A DNA stretch of 64,000 nucleotides from Candidatus Zixiibacteriota bacterium (GCA_022571845.1 JACZXB010000008.1:1-64000); one strand, 5' to 3'. Positions 36,598 through 46,122 are shown, counted from the first letter of the stretch. Numbers and translations: made by a program. Notes: generated by a model from the sequence alone, not told the origin.

Positions 36598-37398
36598 TTA
36601 ACTTGAAACCACTTCTCTCACTTTCATAACCGCCAGCAAGAGCGATTCTATTTTATCCAGAGGAAGCATGGAGCCGGAATCCGAAAGAGCCTCTTTCGGG
36701 TCGGGGTGTGTCTCCACAAATAAGCCATCAATGCCCACCGCTGCAGCTGCTTTGGCCAGTGGCTCTGCAAATTTTGGCTGACCGGTTGACGTGCTGCCGC
36801 TGCCGCCAGGAAGCTGCAAAGAATGGGTAACATCAAAGACAACCGGCAGGCCGGTTTCTTTCATAATAAGTAGTGAGCGAAAGTCCACGACCAGGTTATG
36901 GTAGCCAAAAGTCGTGCCGCGCTCGGTCAGCATTACTTTTTTCGAGTTCGCTTTTTGGGCGATATGCTGCATGTCTTCGGGGGCTAAGAACTGTCCCTTT
37001 TTGATATTAATCCATTTGCCGGTGGCGGCGGCCTGTTTGACCAGCTCTGTCTGCCGGCTCAAAAAAGCCGGAATTTGCAAAATGTCGGCAACTTGCGCGG
37101 CTGCAGAAATCTCGGTAGTCTCGTGGATATCGGTCAGTATGGGAAGTTGAAATTTTTTGCGGATTGTGCTCAGGATTTTTAGGCCTTCATCTATTCCCGG
37201 TCCGGAGTATGATTTCCCGGAAAGCCGATTAGCTTTACTGTAAGAAGATTTGAAAACCAGCGGGATTTTGAGTTTGTCTCTGATTTCGACCAATTTTTCG
37301 GCAACTTGCAGACATAACTCTTCTGATTCTATTACACAGGGGCCGGCGATGACAAAAAACTGGCCCCGTTCAATTTGGGCTATAGTCTTCTCTGGCAT
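36598..37398 (-). CDS. kdsA: 3-deoxy-8-phosphooctulonate synthase
   Basis: A 266-residue TIM-barrel enzyme that joins arabinose-5-phosphate and phosphoenolpyruvate into Kdo-8-phosphate. Clear blocks are FVIAGPCVIESEELCLQVAE, FKSSYSKANRLSGKS, ERGTTFGYHNLVVDFRSL, and VFDVTHSLQLPGG. All substrate-binding residues seen in the family are there. It is the first gene of the kds series; kdsC follows by five bases. Confidence 0.97.
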   Translation of the reverse strand: MPEKTIAQIERGQFFVIAGPCVIESEELCLQVAEKLVEIRDKLKIPLVFKSSYSKANRLSGKSYSGPGIDEGLKILSTIRKKFQLPILTDIHETTEISAAAQVADILQIPAFLSRQTELVKQAAATGKWINIKKGQFLAPEDMQHIAQKANSKKVMLTERGTTFGYHNLVVDFRSLLIMKETGLPVVFDVTHSLQLPGGSGSTSTGQPKFAEPLAKAAAAVGIDGLFVETHPDPKEALSDSGSMLPLDKIESLLLAVMKVREVVSS

Positions 37399-37455
37399 CT
37401 GGCAAATATAGTGTAAGATTCAGTAAAAATCAGTCTTTATCGAAAAGCGGTAAAA

Positions 37456-37818
37456 TTAAGGGATAATCTGGCGGAAATACCAGACGACTTCGTCCCCCGG
37501 GCCAATTTTCTTCAGATTTGAAGCCATAGCACCCATCGTATCGTTTACCGAATAAATCCAGAAATAACCATCAAACTGGTCGACGGAATTAATCGAAGCT
37601 ACAAAATACCCCTGTGCTGTTTTATCGTATTCTACCGGGCCATTGGCTACAGTCAGGTCGAATACGGTTGTGGAATCCTCCGCTGTCAGCTCAAGGATAA
37701 TGCTGTCTTTGGGAGCGGCCGCATCAGAGCCGGATTCTCTTTCTTTTTTAGCGCCGCAGGAGGCGATCAACATTATTGTCAAAAGCAGACCAAAATTCGC
37801 CAATAAGAGCTTTTTCAT
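37456..37818 (-). CDS. DUF4430-like lipoprotein
   Basis: A 120-residue lipoprotein. The start is taken as ATG 37818, which has GGAAGGG 12 bases upstream and begins the lipoprotein signal with lipobox IASC; the longer frame to 37878 has no ribosome site. The mature part ends with QFDGYFWIYSVNDTMGAMAS and GPGDEVVWYFR, the hallmark of DUF4430, a small domain related to the C-terminal part of transcobalamin. Function unknown; a role in binding a ligand at the outer face of a membrane is a guess. It may share a promoter region with the kds series that follows it. Confidence 0.72.
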   Translation of the reverse strand: MKKLLLANFGLLLTIMLIASCGAKKERESGSDAAAPKDSIILELTAEDSTTVFDLTVANGPVEYDKTAQGYFVASINSVDQFDGYFWIYSVNDTMGAMASNLKKIGPGDEVVWYFRQIIP

Positions 37819-37991
37819 TCTTGATAGACCCTTCCAATAATAGACGCGAATAGTCGCGCAAAATTCTCTGGTTCCCAAGTCAGCAATATTTATGGCGGTT
37901 TGTCAATCTTTTCTTGCTGGCTTTTTTAAGTTGCCCCAAAGCGCCTTGCAAATGATTTTTGAGTTTAGTAGTTAAAGGTAAATATAGGCAT

Positions 37992-38867
37992 ATGAATTAC
38001 GGTAAAATAGTAGAAGATTCTTTTGGTCTGGGCTGGAAATATAAGTCACTCTGGTTTTTTGGCTTGTTTGCAGGCTCTTTCGGGGAATTCAATTTCCAAT
38101 ACAAAGCAGATGAACCATTTGATTTTGAAACATTAGAATACGACTCTTATCAGAGTGTATTGGAATATCTGGCGCCGATTTTGGCTGCCGTTTTAGTAAT
38201 GGTTTTCGTTCTCTCGATACTACGGCTTATTTGCTCCCCTGCTTTAGTTGATGGCGTTAACAAAATCACACGAGGGGGAACTTACAAATTCTGGGATTCC
38301 TATTCACGCGGTCTGGATTTCTTCTGGAGATACCTGGGAATAAACGTTTTGTTTGCAGCGGTGATGATCGGAGTGATCATAGTATCATTGGGCATTGCAG
38401 TTTTGATTCACTGGCTCATATTTTTCTTGATGATCCCGGTCATTATGATATTTGGTTTTGTAGGTAGCTCGGTTTTTGGACTGGCGGAGAGATCTCTGGT
38501 AGTACGTGATAATTCTATAGGTGATGCGCTCGAAGAAGGCTGGGTTCTTTTCAAGAACAATATTGGCAAGTGCATTGTAATAGTGCTAATAATATTCGGT
38601 CTGGCTTTGGCTTTGGCGATTGTTCTGGCACTAATGGGATTCATGTTTTATTTCCCGATAAATCTTCTGGTAGGTGGTATTACTGAAAATATCGCGCTTA
38701 CTTTTGTGCTGGCCTTTATATTGGGACTGCCGGTTTCTATCGTTCTGGGTGGCTTTGGCGGTACATTTTTCCACTCACTTTATACTCTGTTTTATTTCGG
38801 GCTGGTCGATCCCTCAACTCCTTATGCCGCTCATCCTCCAGCAGCACCGACTCCGACCCAACCATAA
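37992..38867 (+). CDS. Hypothetical polytopic membrane protein
   Basis: A 291-residue inner-membrane protein. ATG 37992 (MNYGKIVEDSF) is preferred to the in-frame TTG 37959 because the family-type start WKYKSLWFFGLF follows. It has about six hydrophobic segments (for example YLAPILAAVLVMVFVLSILR and IVIVLIIFGLALALAIVLAL), and a Pro-rich C-terminal tail. The pattern, with SLVVRDNSIGDALEEGWVLF between helices, is that of DUF7544/'glycerophosphodiester phosphodiesterase membrane domain'-like proteins. No function is known. Confidence 0.7.
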   Translation: MNYGKIVEDSFGLGWKYKSLWFFGLFAGSFGEFNFQYKADEPFDFETLEYDSYQSVLEYLAPILAAVLVMVFVLSILRLICSPALVDGVNKITRGGTYKFWDSYSRGLDFFWRYLGINVLFAAVMIGVIIVSLGIAVLIHWLIFFLMIPVIMIFGFVGSSVFGLAERSLVVRDNSIGDALEEGWVLFKNNIGKCIVIVLIIFGLALALAIVLALMGFMFYFPINLLVGGITENIALTFVLAFILGLPVSIVLGGFGGTFFHSLYTLFYFGLVDPSTPYAAHPPAAPTPTQP

Positions 38868-38909
38868 GGTCCTTAGGTGTATAATATTAAAAAGGGTTAT
38901 TATTGATAT

Positions 38910-40097
38910 ATGAAAAAAAATCTTGCGGTATTCTTTCTGATTTTGTTTGCTGCCTGTGCTGTAAACGCTCAGCAGACGTACTACTCGCTTTTCAGCTATG
39001 ATAGTTTTGTGCCGGCTGTTTCGATTAACGACCGCGCCGTGGGACTTCAAAGTTCGCTCTATCCGCAGATGTACAAAATCCGTTCGGCTGAACGGGATAT
39101 ACGCTGGGTCACAGAAAATGACAGCAGTCTGATTGCCTTCTGGCAGCAAACGGGTGACACCATCCTGCACATTATAACCGAACTTTCCGGTTTTGAATGG
39201 GCCGAAGCTGAGTTTGAAATTTATTTTCTCAGGCATTACCCCACTCCCGGTTCCGGTAACCCGATGATTCTGGCGCTTGATGGTGTCGGTTTTTCTCCTT
39301 TGATTGAAGCTGTCCCCGATGATGTGCGCATGTACTTAAATCTCATTTTTCAGTTATCTCGCAGACTTTTATCTCAGCCGGAGCGTTCTGAGGACGCCCT
39401 GAGTTACGCCATATCGCGTCATCCCCTGATGCGTCCCACCGCTTACCGCCGCGATAATCTGGCTATGCTGCTGGCGCTGACTACCTGTCAGAATATTTTC
39501 GGCTACGATTCGGCCAACACGGCTTATGAGTCGAAATACTGGAGTCGACATTTTAAGGGCAAAGAGACATTTGAACGGTTCTTCAGAAATAAATGGATAC
39601 TGTCACCATCAAGAACTCTGGCCGATAGAATTCTGGACGAGTCGCTCAACTCAGCTCTGGTCAATGCCACCCGTCCCCCGCGTGTGAGACGGCCAATACC
39701 AAAGCAACAGACACCCACAGCAATTGCCGGAATCTCTCCCACCGGCCGTCTTGGCTTTTCTATGAAATACAATCAACTCAATCAGCTGGTGGTTGATACA
39801 CTTGATATTTTCCGCCTGGGTTACGCCAACGGACTTCGCTCAGGCGATAGGATACGAAGAGTCGAAGGTAAGATAGTAGTATCATTTCGAGATTTAGTCG
39901 GCAAGCTCTTGGTCGGACTCGAACAGGGCGGCGCTGAGATAGAGATTACCCGCGCTGGCGAGTCAATGTTTTTGGTCTTCCAGCCGATAGTGCTACCGGA
40001 GTTTGAGGAAGATTATTACGAAGAAGACCCGGAACTGGACTCTTTGCTTTTTCCGGACGAAGATTTTTCCGAAGAAGACGATTATGATGATGAGTAA
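38910..40097 (+). CDS. Exported PDZ-domain protein
   Basis: A 395-residue protein with a signal peptide (KKNLAVFFLILFAACAVNAQ). The first ~260 residues are unfamiliar and rich in aromatic and acidic residues. Residues ~275-355 form a PDZ domain (GRLGFSMKYNQLNQLVVDTL, YANGLRSGDRIRRVEGKIVV, FRDLVGKLLVGLEQGGAEIE). The C-terminal 35 residues are almost all Asp and Glu. No protease motif was seen, so the PDZ may hold a C-terminal peptide or anchor a periplasmic complex. It follows the membrane protein by 42 bases on the same strand. Confidence 0.75.
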   Translation: MKKNLAVFFLILFAACAVNAQQTYYSLFSYDSFVPAVSINDRAVGLQSSLYPQMYKIRSAERDIRWVTENDSSLIAFWQQTGDTILHIITELSGFEWAEAEFEIYFLRHYPTPGSGNPMILALDGVGFSPLIEAVPDDVRMYLNLIFQLSRRLLSQPERSEDALSYAISRHPLMRPTAYRRDNLAMLLALTTCQNIFGYDSANTAYESKYWSRHFKGKETFERFFRNKWILSPSRTLADRILDESLNSALVNATRPPRVRRPIPKQQTPTAIAGISPTGRLGFSMKYNQLNQLVVDTLDIFRLGYANGLRSGDRIRRVEGKIVVSFRDLVGKLLVGLEQGGAEIEITRAGESMFLVFQPIVLPEFEEDYYEEDPELDSLLFPDEDFSEEDDYDDE

Positions 40098-40120
40098 GGG
40101 GTGACAATCTGGTGCATTAT

Positions 40121-40148
40121 GTCATACTTCGACTCCGCTCAGTATGAC
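40121..40148. repeat. Palindromic repeat, ACTTCGACTCCGCTCAGT family
   Basis: GTCATACT (40121-40128) and AGTATGAC (40141-40148) pair perfectly around TCGACTCCGCTC. It may end transcription of the PDZ gene, but lacks a T tract. Related sequences are at 9621 and 24880. Confidence 0.5.
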
Positions 40149-40247
40149 TTCAGCAGGCACCGCAACATTTACAGTGGGACTTTTAAATTGGGCCGAGCAT
40201 CAACGTCGAACCCGCAGAATTTTCGACTAATTCGATTACTACAACTG

Positions 40248-41078
40248 CTAATAACTCCTGAACAGGTAACCATCTGAAGTGTTGATGTTTACTTTCACCA
40301 AATTGCCCGCTTGAATTTGAAAAGCCGCTACAAGATTGCTCAAAGCTGTAGTGTCGCCGGTGTAGTTGTAGATGTACGAAAACAGAGAGTCTGTACCTAT
40401 CGATGGACCAAGTTCCAATATAGAATCGATTGCATATGTACTGTCTATAAAGAAATATCCGTAGTGGCCACTTGAAAGCGTGTCCGGAGTGGCGCCCAAA
40501 CTTGCCAGCGAATCAAAAAATGTTAAAGCGCTGTCTCTTAAGACCGGGTCATTGTAGCCGACCTCGCCTCAGATAATACTGGCTGGCACTCTGTACAAAA
40601 TAGAACGGACAATGTTCGTCCAGGTGCTGTCGCCGTTCAATATTTCGATAGTTGAATCGGTTAGTATCAACTGGGCCGGAACTGTCACTCTGTCGACTGT
40701 GATAGGAAAGTCGTAGCTGATATTGGCTAAGGGATCCAGACTTACTATAGCCGTGGCCGGACCAAAAGGATCCAGGCATATGGTCAGATCGGAAATTCTG
40801 GTAAAAGTCAGATCCAAAGTATTGGACGTTATGATTAGATCATATTCTATGAGAAAATTGGCGCAAGGGAAGATTGAGTCAGTAACGCAGCGGAGTTCCA
40901 AATTGCGAAGGCCGTTGTCTAAGTTTTCAAAAAACTCAATGTTGATGATGGTGTTGATGCTGTCAATTTCGGGGCCGATAATGACTTCGCTGGTGTTGTT
41001 GCAGCCAAGTGACACAATTACCCAGAGCAACAATAGCACAGACAATATAATAATTCTTCGAAATTCTAATCCCAACAT
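40248..41078 (-). pseudogene. Hypothetical lipoprotein interrupted by an in-frame TGA
   Basis: The frame from ATG 41078 stops at a TGA (codon 170, 40569-40571). It continues in the same frame for 107 more codons to 40248 (GEVGYNDPVLRDSALTFFDS and on), and the second half looks equally coding. The N-terminus is a lipoprotein signal (lipobox VSLGC, Cys about residue 26), followed by beta-rich sequence. A single C-to-T change from CGA (Arg) would give this stop. The context (VPASII-stop-GEVG) has no Cys neighbour, and no hairpin that meets SECIS rules was found, so a nonsense mutation or base error is likelier than selenocysteine. No family recognised. Confidence 0.6.
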
Positions 41079-41137
41079 TTCTATTTGATTATATTCATGA
41101 ACATAGGATTTTGTGCCGGCACAAACAAGAAGTCCCT

Positions 41138-41228
41138 GTCATTGCGAGGAGCGAAGCGACGAAGCAATCTCATATGATTCGACGGCGAGATGGCCACGTC
41201 CCCGCCCAGGCGGGGAACTCTCAATGAC
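41138..41228. repeat. Dispersed repeat, GTCATTGCGAGGAGC family
   Basis: It starts GTCATTGCGAGGAGCGAAGC and closes with the inverted TCAATGAC; the interior includes CCCCGCCCAGGCGGGG, itself a hairpin. The element at 10038-10138 has the same ends. It lies in the 306-base spacer between the broken lipoprotein gene and the protease gene. Confidence 0.7.
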
Positions 41229-41384
41229 GTTTCCAAGCAGGAGCTAAAACAAGGAAAACTTTTCAATCTTCCCCTCCTACAAATGCCTAAATAGCTGTTG
41301 GCTTGCCTGTTATTGGGCATTATAATAGACAAATATTACGGAAATCTAATGTCCAAACTCTTGCTTAAAACAAGGACGAAAAAA

Positions 41385-44300
41385 ATGACCAATATTTCAA
41401 AAGCTCTATTTGCTTTATGCCTCACATTTGTGTTAGTGACACCGGCCTTCTCAAAAATTACTCTGAAAGATTTAACAGAAGACCAAAGGGTCGCCTCGTT
41501 TGAAACCGAAGCGGTTTATCTTAATCAGGACGGCAGACGAATTGGAGCGCGATTCCGTCATATCCCCAGTCGGTTTGTGCTGGATATTTTGCGGATTCAG
41601 TCTTTGCCGCAGACTTTTATTTGGGTAAATACACCGCCGCCGACCGACCAGGGGGAGCCGCATACGCTGGAGCATTTATTGTTGGGGAAAGGCACCAAAG
41701 GCCGCTATGTAGCCAGCCTTGAGGAAATGTCACTGGGCAGCAGCTCAGCCTTTACCCAGCAGATTCGTACCTGTTATCATTTTAACACTTCGGCCGGCAG
41801 CGAAACTTTTTTCAACCTGTTTGAAGCCAAACTCGATGTCATGATTCATCCGAATTATTCCGATGAAGAAATCCGCCGCGAAGTACGTAACATGGGCGTT
41901 GCCGTAAATAACGAGGACGGTTCAAAATACTTGGAAGAAAAGGGCACTGTCTATAACGAGATGGTCAGTTCGTTTGAGCGGCCCTGGGGAAATCTTTATT
42001 TCAATCTTTTGAAAAATGTCTATGGCGACGGCCATCCGCTGTCTTATTCTGCCGGCGGGCTGCCATCGGCAATCCGCACCATGCAGCCCGAAGATATCAG
42101 AAATTTTAGAGAAAAATATTACCATCTAGATAATATGGGTGCGGTGGTGTCTATCGGTGATGAAATTTCACTCGCTGACTGCCTCGGCAGTCTTTCTAAA
42201 ATTTTTGATAGAATTGAACCGGATTCAAAAGCAGGCGCTGATCCGGCCGAGTTTGCCGCCAGCCTGCCCCAAGCGTCACCTCAAGAACAGGGGAAAATAA
42301 CGACAGTAACTTTTCCGAATAAAAATGAAAATGAACCGGGCCTGTTAGTTTATGCCTGGCCGGCCGAAAGAGAAATGGGTCTCAAAGAATACCTTTTGTT
42401 TAATCTATTCGTTGAGAATCTTTCGTCGGGGCAAACATCAAATTTGTACAAACGTTTTATTGATTCGCAAACAAGGCTGCTGGATATAGGAGCCAGTTCG
42501 TCGTTCGGCTGGATTTCTGACCATCCCGGGCAGGCGTTGTTTATCGGGTTTAGTAATGTCAGCCGTGATGCTACCGGCGCAAAGATGATTGACTCGGTAC
42601 GCTCGGTTCTATTGAAAGAGATAAAAATGATTTCATCGTTTGCAGATAACTCCCCTGAACTGCTTGAGTTCAACGAACGCCTGCGGTCTCTCTCGATAAA
42701 TAACAAAAGAGAAATAAAGAAATTTCTTAATTCACCTCCCCGCTTTGGCTATCGCGGAACCGGCTCAAGATGGTTCGATCATTTGCAGCTGCTTAAGGAT
42801 GAAAAAGAATTTGAGCGTGATGTTTCCGGCCAGGCTGCTTTTGCATTTGTTGACCAGATGCTTGACTCCAAAACAAATTTCTGGCAGGAATATATTACAA
42901 ATTGGAAACTGTTGAGTACTATACCTTTTGGAATAGCCACCCATCCCGACCCTGAAATGTTGACCGAAAGCGAAAACTCGCGAGAAAAAAGAATAGATGA
43001 TTACGTGGTTGAGCTTCAAAAGAAGTACGAAGCTGACAGCAAGGAAGCTGCCATCGAAATCTACGAAAAAGAATATGCTAAGAAAACCGAGATAATAGAT
43101 GCCGAGGCTGCCACTATTGAGATGCCCCCGTTCGTAGAAAATCCGCCACTGACGCTGGATGACCAGTTAAACTACACAGTCGAGAAACTTCCGGGCGGAG
43201 GGGACTGTGTTTATTCTCGCTTTGATAATATTTCGAGTACAACCGTAGGACTGGTCTTTAATTTATATTCTGTGCCGGAATCACTGCTGGTCTTCCTGCC
43301 GGTTTTGCCGACTGTCATGACGCAGATAGGTGTAATTAAAGACGGGCAGACGATTTCATTCGATGAAATGAATCAGGCCATTAAAAGAGACATCCTGGGA
43401 CTTAACGCCTACTTTTCTACCGGAAACCGCACCGAGCGCGTCGGTCTTACCGTAGAGGCGGCTGGCGGCGACAAGACTGAAACCGAAAAAGCTCTTAACT
43501 GGCTCAGCACGGCCTTATTTTCTCCGAATTTGAGCGAGGCGAATCTTCCTCGAATCAGAGATGCCGTAGATTTGAGGCTTAAATCTTTGCGCAATCGCAT
43601 GCGTGGCTCTGAAGAGAGCTGGGTAAATGAACCGATGTACGCTTACTGGCGTCAGCACAACCGGCTTTTTTTGAGTGCGCGTTGCTTTTTGACACAGGCG
43701 CATTTAGTTCATCGTCTGCGCTGGATGTTAAAGTCAGCCAGCGACCCGGATCAGTTTATTTTCTTTGAAAAGTTCATGGGTCTGTTGTCGAGCGAACTTG
43801 CGCGTTTAAAACGAGAACAGGTTCAGACACTTCTTTCTGCGCTTTCTTCGACGGACAATGAAACCGATCCGATGCAACCTCTGGCACTAATGCACGGCGC
43901 TGCTCCTGACGATGCCAAGCAGCTGCTTACGGACGCTTTCAATGATTTAACTCAAATCCTCTCTGATATCCCCGACAACAGTTTGTCCAGAGACTTAGTT
44001 TATCTTTGCAGCCAGATCACTGCCGATCTGAAAAAAACGCCTGCTGAGGCGCTTGGCTCATTAAATCATCTGCTTGATATAATCAGGCATCAGGATAACG
44101 TACGCGCTTACATTGTATCAAATGAAGAGAACAACAAAATAGCAATGCGCAAACTAACTGATATCGTCAGCAGGCTGGCGGATGGAGAGGTCGAGAGATA
44201 CAGCTATAATAGTTCACCGCTCATTAATAACCGGCTATCTGAGCGGACGCCTTTGTTATCAAAGCCGGTTTGTTTTGGACTGGTCAATGAAAATACCCGT

Positions 44301-44957
44301 TCAGGTGTGCATAACAATACGTCTAACTGTGCCTCTTACGAAGATACTGACCCGGAGATACTTTTGAAATTCTTGTCGGCTCGCCTTTATGGAGGCGGCG
44401 GAGCGCACTCAATGTTTATGAAAACCTGGGGTGCGGGGCTGGCTTATTCCAACGGACTCAGAAGTAACGAAAAAGACGGTCGTTTAGTGTACTATGCCGA
44501 GCGCTGTCCTGACCTGGCTCAGACAATGCAGTTTGTAATAGACCAGCTGGAAAATGCCCCCTATGACCCGTCGCTGGCTGACTATGCCGTATCGCAGGCT
44601 TTCGCCGGAATTCGATCAGGGTCCACTTATGATTCGCGCGGCGAAGCGATGGCGGCTGATCTGGCCGACGGCCTGACGCCTGATGTTGTCAGACGATTCA
44701 GAAGCAGCATATTAGAATTGCGAAACAGCGATGACCTCTATGACAAACTTCACAAGCGCATGGCTTCAACTTATGGCGAGGTTCTCCCCGGCTATGGCCC
44801 GACAACCAGAGAAGCCAATGAAAAGTCCAATGCTATTATTTTTGTGATCGGACCGGAAAAACAGCTGACCTCTTATGAACAATATTTGAAGAGTGTAGAA
44901 AAAGATGCTATACTTCACCGCATTTATGCCAGAGATTTCTGGATAGTGGCGGATTAG
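41385..44957 (+). CDS. Large exported M16-family (pitrilysin-type) metalloprotease
   Basis: A 1190-residue protein when started at ATG 41385, which is preceded by AAGGACG and begins a signal peptide (MTNISKALFALCLTFVLVTP). The zinc motif HxxEH is HTLEHLLLG; the distal Glu is in KGTVYNEMVSSFERPW. The remainder has the repeated ~230-residue modules of M16C enzymes such as presequence protease, with the typical hinge. These enzymes enclose and degrade short peptides. Exported versions in FCB bacteria probably clear peptides in the periplasm. The longer frame to 41298 lacks a ribosome site. Confidence 0.87.
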   Translation: MTNISKALFALCLTFVLVTPAFSKITLKDLTEDQRVASFETEAVYLNQDGRRIGARFRHIPSRFVLDILRIQSLPQTFIWVNTPPPTDQGEPHTLEHLLLGKGTKGRYVASLEEMSLGSSSAFTQQIRTCYHFNTSAGSETFFNLFEAKLDVMIHPNYSDEEIRREVRNMGVAVNNEDGSKYLEEKGTVYNEMVSSFERPWGNLYFNLLKNVYGDGHPLSYSAGGLPSAIRTMQPEDIRNFREKYYHLDNMGAVVSIGDEISLADCLGSLSKIFDRIEPDSKAGADPAEFAASLPQASPQEQGKITTVTFPNKNENEPGLLVYAWPAEREMGLKEYLLFNLFVENLSSGQTSNLYKRFIDSQTRLLDIGASSSFGWISDHPGQALFIGFSNVSRDATGAKMIDSVRSVLLKEIKMISSFADNSPELLEFNERLRSLSINNKREIKKFLNSPPRFGYRGTGSRWFDHLQLLKDEKEFERDVSGQAAFAFVDQMLDSKTNFWQEYITNWKLLSTIPFGIATHPDPEMLTESENSREKRIDDYVVELQKKYEADSKEAAIEIYEKEYAKKTEIIDAEAATIEMPPFVENPPLTLDDQLNYTVEKLPGGGDCVYSRFDNISSTTVGLVFNLYSVPESLLVFLPVLPTVMTQIGVIKDGQTISFDEMNQAIKRDILGLNAYFSTGNRTERVGLTVEAAGGDKTETEKALNWLSTALFSPNLSEANLPRIRDAVDLRLKSLRNRMRGSEESWVNEPMYAYWRQHNRLFLSARCFLTQAHLVHRLRWMLKSASDPDQFIFFEKFMGLLSSELARLKREQVQTLLSALSSTDNETDPMQPLALMHGAAPDDAKQLLTDAFNDLTQILSDIPDNSLSRDLVYLCSQITADLKKTPAEALGSLNHLLDIIRHQDNVRAYIVSNEENNKIAMRKLTDIVSRLADGEVERYSYNSSPLINNRLSERTPLLSKPVCFGLVNENTRSGVHNNTSNCASYEDTDPEILLKFLSARLYGGGGAHSMFMKTWGAGLAYSNGLRSNEKDGRLVYYAERCPDLAQTMQFVIDQLENAPYDPSLADYAVSQAFAGIRSGSTYDSRGEAMAADLADGLTPDVVRRFRSSILELRNSDDLYDKLHKRMASTYGEVLPGYGPTTREANEKSNAIIFVIGPEKQLTSYEQYLKSVEKDAILHRIYARDFWIVAD

Positions 44958-44986
44958 GAAGTATTGGTAAAATTGAGTTGGCAGTT

Positions 44987-45026
44987 AAAAAAATGGCCTG
45001 ATTCAAACGAGTCAGGCCATTTTTCT
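44987..45026. terminator. Strong bidirectional terminator
   Basis: The 12-bp stem AAAATGGCCTGA (44990-45001) / TCAGGCCATTTT (45012-45023), flanked by A and T runs, lies between the convergent protease gene and the DUF3179 gene. Confidence 0.9.
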
Positions 45027-45045
45027 TGAAATTTGTAAATCTGAT

Positions 45046-46005
45046 TTATTTTATAAGTTCAGTTTCCGGAAAGAAACTTACCCAGGCAAACCAGTAGGCG
45101 GAGATAACAGGAAATGCCCTGGCAGTCTGATTATTGATTTCTATCTTGCCGGCCAGCCTTAATGAATCCGGCAAAGCAAAAGCAACTACGGACATTTCGG
45201 ATTCATCGTATGATAGATAGATTCGCTTTGAATCATTTACTATCAAAGCAAAACCGTTTTTCTTAAGATAACTTTCAGCGACTGCGAATTCGCTATTTTC
45301 AAAACGAATGCCATAGACCTTATCTTTGCCGGCCAGCTTCTTGAAATTATCGACTCTGCCAAAAATGCCCAGTTTGTCTTTGTCGGCAAAGTAAGAGTCG
45401 TAAGTAGAACCGGCCTGACCATCGGCGGGCTTCTTTAACAGCTTACCTTTTGGGTACTGCTCTTTAAATGCAGCGAAAGTAGTATGGCTAAAAGGGACGG
45501 TCTTGAGTTTGGTGCCTTCCATTTTACCCTGAATACATATTCCGGAAATTTGAGACCAGAGCGACTTGGTTTCCAAATCCTGCATGACCAAGGCGTCCTG
45601 CCAGAGTGATCCGGAAGCCTGAAAAGTGTAACGTTTATTGTCGATTTCGGCGGCATAAACTATGCCGGTAAAGCAAAGTGGTCACCAGGTTACGGCGATG
45701 GCAGCACCGCCAATCTGTTCGTTTACGATTTCATGGTGGTCCAGATGCCAGGTGCTGTAGCCGCGGGCATCGTCACCTCTGACCACAACCAGCAGCGGTT
45801 CGTCGGCATAGTAAGTGCTTTCTGCCTCACTTACAGAAACGAACTCCGGCTCAAAAATTGCCGGTATGCCGCCGGGTTCGAGCAAAGTATACATGGTGTG
45901 TCCCTGTATCTCTGTTTGTTTTAGCTCCGGCCGCTGTGCCAATACTGAGCTGGTCAGCAGCATGGCGAACGGCAGCAAAAGAACTGATTTGTATGATTCA
46001 AACAT
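45046..46005 (-). CDS. DUF3179 protein, candidate selenoprotein (TGA at residue 108)
   Basis: Read through one TGA (45682-45684), the frame gives 319 residues of a complete DUF3179 protein with a signal peptide (MFESYKSVLLLPFAMLLTSS, start ATG 46005 after AAAGGAA). The blocks before and after the TGA belong together: HHEIVNEQIGGAAIAVTW, then PLCFTGIVYAAEID, ASGSLWQDALVMQDLETKSL and WSQISG. In the neighbouring paralogue the matching segment is AITYCPLTGSALAW, so the TGA replaces the conserved Cys and gives U-P-L-C, a redox-like UxxC motif. A hairpin suited to a bacterial SECIS follows (45651-45667). I infer selenocysteine. DUF3179 has no proven function. A gene caller would split this into 46005-45682 and a false C-terminal gene from 45591. 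Confidence 0.85.
45651..45667 (-). promoter_or_regulatory. Candidate bacterial SECIS hairpin
   Basis: On the coding strand the 7-bp stem CGGCATA/TATGCCG closes a 3-base loop GTT. The loop begins 21 bases after the TGA and its first base is G. This agrees with the published general rules for bacterial SECIS elements (small loop with a G in its first two bases, 16-37 bases from the UGA). The hairpin is within the coding sequence (codons for TGIVYA). Seen by eye; no folding energy was computed. Confidence 0.7.
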
Positions 46006-46122
46006 TTTTAAATTCCTTTCTCTGCCGAATAAGAAATCGAAATAGGTCAGTTTACACAACAATAATTTGGGCAATCACATTTACGAACCAGGATTATTTC
46101 CTCCAATATCCTGAGCCTCGAT

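Noticed and set aside
40569-40571. In-frame TGA as a second selenocysteine codon
   Set aside because: No Cys-conserved context is known at this site and no hairpin fits the SECIS distance and loop rules, so a nonsense mutation is preferred.
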